NCBI GenBank assembly: GCA_035939575.1
Contig: DASZFS010000472.1
Location: 1-19,851, forward strand
Reading direction: 5' to 3'
Length of the DNA stretch: 19,851 nucleotides
From: DATKHR01 sp035939575
GTDB lineage: Bacteria > Acidobacteriota > Vicinamibacteria > Vicinamibacterales > CAVVIG01
The notes beneath the pieces were generated by a model. That model did no database searches and was not told where the DNA came from. It saw only the letters and a list, made by a program, of their open reading frames with translations. Position 1 is the stretch's first letter, and every line of letters starts with the position of its first letter. Position numbers and translations under genes: made by a program. Positions 1 through 6,936 of the stretch are shown in pieces.

Positions 1-70
1 AGACCTTCTACAACCCGAGAATTTTGATTTTGGGGCGAGGCAACTGCACGCGGCCATGAGTCTTCAGGCC
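1..70 (+). repeat. Right half of a dispersed palindromic (REPIN/MITE-like) element
   Basis: The left window edge falls inside an element that recurs at 13489-13613 (inverted) and 19749-19851 (same orientation). Positions 19-52 are identical over 34 bases to 19818-19851. They comprise an AT-rich part (AATTTTGATTTTGGGG) followed by the arm core AGGCAACTGCACGCG, then CCATGAGTCTTCAG. The left arm of the palindrome would lie upstream of base 1 and is not visible. No gene overlaps it. Confidence 0.8.
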
Positions 71-153
71 AGTTCTGCACGCGACCATGAGTCTTCAGGC
101 CCGTTCAGCATGCGCCCATGAGTCTTCAGCCCCGTTCCGCATGCGACCATGAG
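46..153 (+). repeat. 31-bp tandem repeat, about 3.5 copies
   Basis: Three consecutive 31-base units occupy 46-76, 77-107 and 108-138, with a partial fourth unit at 139-153. Each starts GCAYGCG, contains CCATGAG at the same place, and continues TCTTCAG in the full units. The unit is the outer part of the arm of the dispersed palindromic element plus about 6 further bases, so the array looks like local expansion of one arm. It has no unique spacers, so it is not CRISPR. Each unit supplies an in-repeat ATG that creates spurious start codons (118, 149) upstream of the first glycosyltransferase. Confidence 0.85.
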
Positions 154-214
154 CCGTTGTGGACCGGCCACTGGCCGGCGCGGCGTTTGCAGCTCGCTGT
201 CCGGTCGAGCTCGC

Positions 215-1357
215 ATGCCCGCACTTCAGGTTGCCTTCGTCGCGCCGTCTCTCCGGATTCTCGGTGGTCAAGCCGTCCAGGCCGATCGGCTGCTTCGCGC
301 ATGGCGCGGAGACCCCGACGTCAACGCCTGGCTCGTTCCCATCAATCCCATGCCGCCAGGTCCTCTCCGCTACCTGACGTCGATGCGATATGCCAGAACG
401 GTTGCGACCGAGCTGACGTACGTGCCGTCGCTCGTTCGCGAGCTCCGGCACGCGGACGTGGTCCATGTCTTCGCTGCGTCGTATACGTCGTTTCTCCTCG
501 CGCCTCTGCCCGCGTTGATCGTCGCGAAGAGTCTCGGCAAGCCTGTCGTCTTGAACTATCGGAGCGGCCAAGCGCCCGAACACCTGCGGCGATCCGCTGT
601 TGCGCGGCGAGCGCTTGCGTCCGCCGGTTTGAACATCGTGCCGTCGCGGTTTCTCGTCGACGTCTTCGCGCGATACGGCATTCAGGCCGGAGTCATCCCG
701 AACATCGTCGATCTCGAGCGCTTCGCGTTCAGGGAACGGCCCGCGGTCGGTCCGCGTCTCCTCTCGACCCGAAACTTCGAGCCGCTCTACAACGTCGCGT
801 GCACGCTTCGCGCGTTCCGCCTCGTGCAGGATCGAAGGCCGGACGCTGCGCTGACGCTGGTCGGCAGCGGCTCCGAGGAGCGGGCTCTTCGCGCGCTGGC
901 AACGACGCTGGCGCTCCGCCATGTGACGTTCGTGGGACGTGTCAACCCGGATGAGATCGGGCGCCACTACGCTCTGAACGACATCTATGTCCAGACGCCG
1001 AACCTCGACAACATGCCTGCATCGATTCTCGAAGCCGCCGCGAGCGGGCTCCCGGTCGTGGCGACACGAGCCGGCGGCGTGCCGGCTATCGTGACATCTG
1101 GAGAGAACGGGCTGCTGGCGCCGCTCGACGACCATCGCGCCATCGCCGGTCATATTCTGCGGCTGCTGGAGGAGCCGGACCTCGCGCGCCGGCTGGCCGC
1201 CGCGGCCTATGCCGGATGCGCCGCTCGCACCTGGCCGGCCGTACGGGATCTCTGGCTGACGGCTTATCGATCGGCGGCCGCACGTTCGCCGGCCGGATCC
1301 GTGATCTCGCGACTGGCGCGCAACGATCCACCGACATCGGCGGCCGCACACCCGTGA
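215..1357 (+). CDS. Glycosyltransferase family 4 (GT-B fold)
   Basis: This cytoplasmic, probably membrane-associated retaining glycosyltransferase would transfer a sugar from an activated donor to a growing exopolysaccharide or lipid-linked chain; donor and acceptor cannot be read from sequence. The 380-residue protein opens with the GT4 N-terminal pattern VAFVAPSLRILGGQAVQA (residues 6-23). The C-terminal donor domain has VGSGSEERAL (216-225) and ASILEAAASGLPVVATRAGG (269-288). In the EX7E motif the first Glu is replaced by Asp265, with Glu273 kept. The frame is open back to a GTG/ATG near 149, but that ATG lies in the tandem repeat and would add 22 residues of poor quality, so the ATG at 215 is preferred. 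The stop overlaps the GTG of the next gene (GTGA), which indicates translational coupling. It is the first gene of the polysaccharide operon visible here. Confidence 0.88.
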   Translation: MPALQVAFVAPSLRILGGQAVQADRLLRAWRGDPDVNAWLVPINPMPPGPLRYLTSMRYARTVATELTYVPSLVRELRHADVVHVFAASYTSFLLAPLPALIVAKSLGKPVVLNYRSGQAPEHLRRSAVARRALASAGLNIVPSRFLVDVFARYGIQAGVIPNIVDLERFAFRERPAVGPRLLSTRNFEPLYNVACTLRAFRLVQDRRPDAALTLVGSGSEERALRALATTLALRHVTFVGRVNPDEIGRHYALNDIYVQTPNLDNMPASILEAAASGLPVVATRAGGVPAIVTSGENGLLAPLDDHRAIAGHILRLLEEPDLARRLAAAAYAGCAARTWPAVRDLWLTAYRSAAARSPAGSVISRLARNDPPTSAAAHP

Positions 1358-3795
1358 GACCGCTCCTTCGGCGTCTCGCGCGCATGGATGCGGCCGAGCT
1401 CGCGTGGCGTGGATCTGCCGCGACGCGCACGCTTGGGCAGCATCTGCGGTGCGCCGTCCTGGCACCGCGGTGGGATCGCCGCCAGCTGGCGAGGCTCCTG
1501 GCTCCGGACACTCGACTCAATCGCGCGCGCACGGCGCTGCGCCACGGCGACTGGTCCGGCGCACACCGCGAGCTGTCGCAGCAACTGGCCACGCGCCCGT
1601 CGCGCTTCGTGATCGGGCCCGAAGCGCGGCCCAGCCTGGTGGCCGAGATCGGGCAGGCGTTTCCCGGCGCCGCGTGCGACGCCGCCGAACGGGCCGATCG
1701 CATCGTCGCGGGTGAATACGACCTCCTCGGCTACCGCGCTCTCCGTTTCTCCGACGGACCAGCCTGGCACTACGACCCGGTGCACCGCCGTCACGCGCCG
1801 CGTCGCTTCTGGGCCAGCGTGCCGTATCTGGATCCCGTGTGCGGCGACCACAAGATCATCTGGGAGCTCAACCGCCATCAACACTGGCTCGCACTCGGCC
1901 GCGCGTACTGGCTGACCGGCGCGTCCAGGTATCGCGACCGATTCGTGCATGAGCTCTCGAGCTGGGTCGAGGCGAACCCGCCGTTCATCGGGATCAATTG
2001 GGCCAGCATGCTGGAGCTCGGCTTGCGATCGCTCTCGTGGATCTGGGCGCTCATGTTCTTCGCCGGTGCGAGCGAGGAGACGGATTCACCGCCTTGGAGT
2101 GTCGATCTCCTCCTCGCGCTGGACCGCCAGCTGACGCACATCGAGCACAACCTGTCCTACTACTTCAGCCCCAACACGCACCTGCTCGGCGAAGCGCTCG
2201 CGCTGTACGTGAGCGGCCGCGCGCTCCCGGAATTGGCGGGAAGCGAGCGCCGCGCGGCGGTGGGGCGGAAAACGCTGGTCGCGGAAATGGGCAGGCAGAT
2301 CGCGCGCGACGGCGGCCACTGCGAGCGATCGACCCACTACCATCGTTACACGCTCGACTTCTTCCTGCTGGCGCTGGCCACCGCGCGCATCACGCGCGAC
2401 CCCGCCGCGGCCATGTTCGCGCAGGCAGTCGTCAGCCTCGCCTCCGCGGCGAGGATCCTCGCGGACGACCATGGCCGCGTCCCGCACATCGGAGACGATG
2501 ACGGCGGGATGGTGCTGCCGATCGCGGGACGCCGATCCGACGACTGGCGTGATTCCCTGGCCGTCGCGGCCTCGCTGACCGGACGCGACGCGCTGCGCAT
2601 CGGCGCCCCGCCCGAGGAGGCGCTGTGGATGCTCGCGCACCCCGCGCTCCAGATACGAACGCCCTCCCGGGCCGCGGAGGCACCGGCCCGGGTGCCGTCG
2701 GCGGCGCTCGACGAAACGGGCTACTACGTTTCGCGGTCGTCTGCCGGCGAGCACATCGTGATCGATGGCGGGCCCCATGGCTATCGGAACGCCGGGCATG
2801 CACACGCGGACGCCCTGTCGTTGACGGTGTCCGTGCGCGGCCGCCCGTTGCTGATCGATCCCGGCACCGCGTGCTACACGATCGACCCGGTCCGCCGCGA
2901 TCATTTTCGCTCGACCGCGCTGCACAATACGCTCCTGCTCGACGGCCGTCCTCAGTCCGTTGCCAGCGGACCCTTCCAGTGGTCGCGCTCCGCGAGCTCG
3001 ACCACGCACCGCTGGCGCTCGACCGGCGCCTTCGATTTCTTCGACGGATCCCACGACGGGTACGCGCCGGCGCGGCATCGGCGCCGGGCGCTGATGCTCC
3101 ACGGCGACCTGATCGTAGTGGCCGACTTGGTCAGCGACCCGGGGCCGAACCACCTCCACACGGCTTCGGTACGGTGGCACATCGGTCCGGAATGGCGCGT
3201 CGCCGCGCGCGATCGATCGGTGGCGATGACGGCCGGCGACGAACGGATCGCCCTGCTCGTGCCGCACGGACCCTTGGAGGTCTTCAGCGGAGACGAGGCA
3301 ACGGGACTCGGCTGGCACTCGCCCGTGTACGGATCGGTCGAACCGGCGACGACGGTGTGCGTGACCCATCAGGCCAACGCGCCTTTCTGGATCGTCAGCG
3401 TGTTCGACTTGAATCCGGCAGATCCCGTGGAGGACGTCGAGGCGCTCTCCGTCTGGGCCGAGGCAGGGGCGCTGGCCGAGGCGACCGGGATCAGGATCTC
3501 GCGACGGGACAGCGTCGCGTACGCGCTCTTCGCCGAACCTGCTCACGGGCATGCCCACGGCGCAAAGTCCAGCTCGTGGCGCATCGCGGCATTCGAGACC
3601 GACGCCCGGATGCTCTTCTGCCGAGTCAACCGGCGGGGCGATCCGATCGGGCTCGCGCTCGTGGATGGATCGATTGTTCGCAGCGACCGCCAGCGCCTCG
3701 TCTCCGTCGCAACTGGGTGCCCCTCCCCGGCGCTTTACCTGGACGAGACCAGCATCAGGAGCTACACGGTATGTGCGGCATCGCCGGCTTCGTAG
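1354..3795 (+). CDS. Heparinase II/III family polysaccharide lyase-like protein
   Basis: An 813-residue protein with the two-part architecture of heparinase II/III-like proteins: an N-terminal alpha/alpha-toroid and a C-terminal beta-sandwich. Toroid landmarks are WELNRHQHW (170-178), NWASMLELGLRSLSWIW (215-231), SPNTHLLGEAL (272-282) and the catalytic-type stretch GGHCERSTHYHRYTLDFF (320-337) with candidate Tyr329/His330. The second domain begins near DGGPHGYRNAGHAHADALSL (471-490) and carries DPGTACYTID and HNTLLLDG (524-531). The family beta-eliminates uronic-acid polymers, and members often sit in exopolysaccharide loci, where they may trim chains. The GTG at 1354 gives the usual family N-terminus (VRPLLRRLARMDAAELAWRG) and overlaps the upstream stop by 4 bases; an in-frame ATG at 1216 would lie deep inside the upstream gene. 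No signal peptide is evident, so site of action is uncertain. The last 25 bases overlap the next gene. Confidence 0.9.
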   Translation: MRPLLRRLARMDAAELAWRGSAATRTLGQHLRCAVLAPRWDRRQLARLLAPDTRLNRARTALRHGDWSGAHRELSQQLATRPSRFVIGPEARPSLVAEIGQAFPGAACDAAERADRIVAGEYDLLGYRALRFSDGPAWHYDPVHRRHAPRRFWASVPYLDPVCGDHKIIWELNRHQHWLALGRAYWLTGASRYRDRFVHELSSWVEANPPFIGINWASMLELGLRSLSWIWALMFFAGASEETDSPPWSVDLLLALDRQLTHIEHNLSYYFSPNTHLLGEALALYVSGRALPELAGSERRAAVGRKTLVAEMGRQIARDGGHCERSTHYHRYTLDFFLLALATARITRDPAAAMFAQAVVSLASAARILADDHGRVPHIGDDDGGMVLPIAGRRSDDWRDSLAVAASLTGRDALRIGAPPEEALWMLAHPALQIRTPSRAAEAPARVPSAALDETGYYVSRSSAGEHIVIDGGPHGYRNAGHAHADALSLTVSVRGRPLLIDPGTACYTIDPVRRDHFRSTALHNTLLLDGRPQSVASGPFQWSRSASSTTHRWRSTGAFDFFDGSHDGYAPARHRRRALMLHGDLIVVADLVSDPGPNHLHTASVRWHIGPEWRVAARDRSVAMTAGDERIALLVPHGPLEVFSGDEATGLGWHSPVYGSVEPATTVCVTHQANAPFWIVSVFDLNPADPVEDVEALSVWAEAGALAEATGIRISRRDSVAYALFAEPAHGHAHGAKSSSWRIAAFETDARMLFCRVNRRGDPIGLALVDGSIVRSDRQRLVSVATGCPSPALYLDETSIRSYTVCAASPAS
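3757..3761 (+). promoter_or_regulatory. Ribosome binding site of amidotransferase 1
   Basis: AGGAG lies 9 bases before the ATG at 3771, inside the 3' end of the lyase gene. It supports the internal start at 3771 over the much longer open frame that reaches back to 2625. Confidence 0.65.
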
Positions 3796-5726
3796 AGTCA
3801 ACGTCCGCGCCGATGGCATTCGGCCCGGACGCTCGCCAGGAGCTCGCGCGCCGGATGTGCGCGGTCATCCGTCACCGGGGCCCGGATGACGAAGGCGTAT
3901 GGACCGGCGCCGGCGCAGCCCTTGGGATGCGGCGCCTGAGCATCATCGATCTGACGACCGGCCATCAGCCGATCGCCAACGAGGATCGGACCGTCTGGAT
4001 CGTGTTCAACGGCGAGATTTACAACTTCCGCGAGCTGCGCGCGGCGCTCGAGCGCGCGGGCCACCGCTTTGCGACCTCGACCGACACCGAAGCGATCGTC
4101 CATGCCTTCGAGGAGTGGGGCAACGGCGCCATCGCCCGGCTCAGGGGCATGTTCGGCCTCGCCATCTGGGATACGCGGTCGCGAACCCTGCTCCTCGCGC
4201 GGGACCGCATCGGCATTAAACCGCTCCACTACGCGATCGCCAATGGCCGTCTCTACTTCGGGTCCGAGATCAAGTCGCTGCTCGAGGCCCCGGAGGTGCC
4301 GCGCGCGATCGATATCGACGCCCTCGATCATTACCTGTCGTTCCTGTACACGCCCCGCGACGGATCCATCTTCAGCGGCGTCAGGAAATTGCCGCCCGGT
4401 CATCTGCTGACGTGGCGCGATGGCCGCACCACGGTCGAGCGGTATTACGAGCTTCCAGCGGTCGAGTCGTTCCGCGGGTCGGAGGAGGAGGCGGTACGCG
4501 ATCTGCGGTCGCGGTTGACCGACGCGGTCCGCTCGCACCTGGTGAGCGATGTTCCGCTCGGTGCCTTTCTCTCGGGCGGCATCGATTCGAGCCTGGTGGT
4601 CGGGCTGATGGCCGAGACGTCCGGTGCCAGGATCAAGACATTCTCAATCGGCTTCGACGAACCGGCGTTCGACGAGCTCGAGCACGCACGCCGCGTGGCG
4701 CGGCACTTCGACACTGACCACCACGAGTTCATCGTCCGGCCCGACGGTGTCGCGATTCTGGATCGGCTCGTGTCGCATTTCGACGAGCCGTTCGGCGACG
4801 CGTCTGCGATTCCTACCTGGTACGTCTCGGAGATGGCGCGGCGCCATGTGACCGTCGTCCTGTCGGGCGACGGCGGCGACGAGCTCTTCGGCGGCTACGA
4901 CCGCTACGCGCCTCACCCGCGCGTGGTGGCGTTCGATCGCTACAGCCGCTACAGCCCGAGTCCGCTGCGGCGCCTGGCGGCGCTCGCCGCTGAGCGGCTG
5001 CCCCACGGCGCCCGAGGAAAGAATTTTCTGCGTCACGTCGCCCGCGACCGGCCCGGCCGGTACCTGGACGCCGTTCGCTTTTTCAGCGTGGATGAGAAGA
5101 GCGCCCTGCTGGCGCCCGAGCTGGCCCGGCAGCTCAGCGGGCCAGACCCGGAAGCGCGGCTCGCGGTCCATTTCGATCGCTACGCTGCCCTGCCCTGGTC
5201 GAGTCAAATGATGCGCTTCGACATGGACACGTACCTGCCAGAGGACGTGCTGACGAAAGTCGACCGGATGAGCATGGCTCATTCGATCGAGTCGCGCGTC
5301 CCGCTTCTCGACAACGATGTGATGGCCTTCGCGGCCACGCTCCCGGCGTCACTCAAGATCAAGAACGGACGGAGGAAGCACATCCTGAAGGAGGTCGCCG
5401 CGACCCTGCTGCCGCGTGAGATCCTCGACCGCCCCAAGCAGGGGTTCGGCGTGCCGCTCGGCACCTGGTTTCGAGGCGGCATCAGGGAGCTGTTCGCCGA
5501 CACGCTCCTGTCCCCGACCGCCCTCCAGCGCGGCTATTTCAACGCCGCATTCGTGCGCCGGCTGGTGAACGAACATCTCGCCGGCCGGCGCGATCATACC
5601 CTCCGCCTCTGGCAGCTCGTCGTTTTCGAGCGATGGCATCGACAGTACGCAGAACGGGTGACGGGAACCGCGCTTCCACTTTCCGCACCCGCGATTCCAC
5701 TGGGAACGACGGTTTGCTCGCGGTGA
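3771..5726 (+). CDS. asnB: Asparagine synthase-type glutamine amidotransferase 1
   Basis: A 651-residue AsnB-family protein. The N-terminus MCGIAGF places the glutaminase nucleophile Cys2 correctly after Met removal, with RHRGPDDEG (35-43) and FNGEIYNF (79-86) of the class II (Ntn) glutaminase. The synthetase half has the PP-loop SGGIDSS (268-274), SGDGGDELFGGY (365-376) and a C-terminal KVDRMSMAHSIESRVPLLD segment. The family activates a carboxylate with ATP and transfers ammonia from glutamine; the classic substrate is aspartate. Copies in exopolysaccharide and O-antigen loci are thought to amidate sugar carboxylates, and the AlgD-like dehydrogenase downstream makes that reading attractive, but this is inference. 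It starts within the lyase gene with a clear AGGAG site and ends 3 bases before the next gene. It has no N-terminal extension beyond Met1, as the family requires. Confidence 0.93.
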   Translation: MCGIAGFVESTSAPMAFGPDARQELARRMCAVIRHRGPDDEGVWTGAGAALGMRRLSIIDLTTGHQPIANEDRTVWIVFNGEIYNFRELRAALERAGHRFATSTDTEAIVHAFEEWGNGAIARLRGMFGLAIWDTRSRTLLLARDRIGIKPLHYAIANGRLYFGSEIKSLLEAPEVPRAIDIDALDHYLSFLYTPRDGSIFSGVRKLPPGHLLTWRDGRTTVERYYELPAVESFRGSEEEAVRDLRSRLTDAVRSHLVSDVPLGAFLSGGIDSSLVVGLMAETSGARIKTFSIGFDEPAFDELEHARRVARHFDTDHHEFIVRPDGVAILDRLVSHFDEPFGDASAIPTWYVSEMARRHVTVVLSGDGGDELFGGYDRYAPHPRVVAFDRYSRYSPSPLRRLAALAAERLPHGARGKNFLRHVARDRPGRYLDAVRFFSVDEKSALLAPELARQLSGPDPEARLAVHFDRYAALPWSSQMMRFDMDTYLPEDVLTKVDRMSMAHSIESRVPLLDNDVMAFAATLPASLKIKNGRRKHILKEVAATLLPREILDRPKQGFGVPLGTWFRGGIRELFADTLLSPTALQRGYFNAAFVRRLVNEHLAGRRDHTLRLWQLVVFERWHRQYAERVTGTALPLSAPAIPLGTTVCSR

Positions 5727-5729
5727 GGC

Positions 5730-6935
5730 ATGATTCGACCGCTGCCGTGGCACCCGCTTTGCTCAGATGGCGGCGTGCCCTTCCCCGTCACGCTCATGGT
5801 CCCGGTTCCAATCGCGTTCGTGATGACGAGCTTCGAACCTGGCGGCACCGAGCGGCAGATGATCGAGCTGGCCCGCCGGCTCGATCGAGGTCGATGGACC
5901 GTGCACGTCGCCTGCTTCCGCTCCGGCGGCGCCTGGTTCGACAGAGTGAAGGAGGCCGCGCGCTCGGTTGTCGAGTTTCCGGTCGCGACCTTCAAGACAC
6001 CCCGCGCGGTCGGGGAGATGTGGTCGTTCGGCCGCTGGTGCCGGGCGCAGCGGATCAGGGTGGTCCATACGACCGAGCTCTACTCGAACATCTTCGGGCT
6101 GCCCGGCGCCGCCATGGGCGGGGTCGCCGTCCGCATCGGCAACCGCCGCGAGATCAACCCCGACAAGTCTGCCGGGCAGCTCGCCATGCAGCGGGCGGCC
6201 TACTCGTTCGCGCACAAGGTGGTGGCGAACTCCCACGCCGCCGCCGATCGACTGATACGGGAGCGGGTTCCCGCGCACCGCGTGGCGATCGTGCCGAACG
6301 GCCTCGACACGGCCCCCGTTCGCCCGGTCAGCGCGACCGCAGCGCGCCGGAAGGTCGTCGTCGTTGCGAACCTCCGGCCCGAGAAGGGCCACGACGTCCT
6401 GATCGACGCCGCAGCCGACATCCTGCGGCGCTTCCCCGATGCCCGGTTCGACGTGGTCGGCGGCGGGCCGCTCCTCGACCCGCTGATCGCGCGCGCCCGC
6501 CAGCGAAGCGTCCTGAACGCCTTCGCGTTTCGCGGGCACTGCGACGACGTGCGGGCACGACTTGACGCGGCCGACATCTTCGTCCTGCCGTCCCGATCGG
6601 AAGCGTTCCCGAACGCCGTGCTGGAGGCGATGGCAGCAGGACTGCCCATCGTCGCGTCAGCTGTCGGCGGCATGTGCGAGCTGATCCAAGACGGCGAGAC
6701 CGGCCTGTTGGTCCCTCCGGACAATCCATCGGTGCTGGCGGCTCAGATCTGCAGGCTGATGGAGAGCCCTGACGCCGGGACAGCCCTCGGCGCTGCGGCA
6801 CGCCGGCACGCCGTGGGGCGCTACTCGTTCGAGCGGATGGTCGCGGCGTTCGAGCAGATCTACGTCTCCGAGCTGACGCGGCGCAGCGGCGTCTCCGTCG
6901 CCCGGCCCCGCCTCGATCCATCGGTGACACGCTGA
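5730..6935 (+). CDS. Glycosyltransferase family 4
   Basis: A GT4 (GT-B) glycosyltransferase of up to 401 residues. The N-domain contains IAFVMTSFEPGGTERQMIEL (28-47), the glycine-rich acceptor-side signature of the group. The C-domain has VVANLRPEKGHDVLIDAA (211-228), FDVVGGGPL (240-248) and the canonical EX7E motif with Glu291 and Glu299 in SRSEAFPNAVLEAMAAGLP, followed by DGETGLLVPP. It would add a sugar to the glycan built by this operon; linkage and donor are unknown. The ATG at 5730 lies 3 bases after the preceding stop, but family alignment would also accept the ATG at 5796 (MVPVPIAFV) or a GTG at 5775, so the start is uncertain by up to 22 residues. It is sandwiched between two amidotransferases. 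Confidence 0.9.
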   Translation: MIRPLPWHPLCSDGGVPFPVTLMVPVPIAFVMTSFEPGGTERQMIELARRLDRGRWTVHVACFRSGGAWFDRVKEAARSVVEFPVATFKTPRAVGEMWSFGRWCRAQRIRVVHTTELYSNIFGLPGAAMGGVAVRIGNRREINPDKSAGQLAMQRAAYSFAHKVVANSHAAADRLIRERVPAHRVAIVPNGLDTAPVRPVSATAARRKVVVVANLRPEKGHDVLIDAAADILRRFPDARFDVVGGGPLLDPLIARARQRSVLNAFAFRGHCDDVRARLDAADIFVLPSRSEAFPNAVLEAMAAGLPIVASAVGGMCELIQDGETGLLVPPDNPSVLAAQICRLMESPDAGTALGAAARRHAVGRYSFERMVAAFEQIYVSELTRRSGVSVARPRLDPSVTR

Positions 6936-6936
6936 C

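Noticed and set aside
46..153. Tandem 31-bp units considered as a CRISPR array
   Set aside because: The units are contiguous with no unique spacers, and they match the arm of the dispersed palindromic element.
95..1465. 456-codon minus-strand open frame over the first glycosyltransferase
   Set aside because: Arg-rich shadow with no domain, antisense to a well-supported GT4 gene.
2625..3770. N-terminal extension of amidotransferase 1 back to 2625
   Set aside because: AsnB-type enzymes need Cys at position 2; MCGIAGF at 3771 with an AGGAG site 9 bases upstream fits, and the extension is a shadow of the lyase gene.
2086..3819. Long 577-codon open frame on the minus strand
   Set aside because: It is antisense to the heparinase-type gene, whose protein carries family motifs throughout; the minus-strand product is Arg-rich with no recognisable domain, typical of a high-GC shadow.
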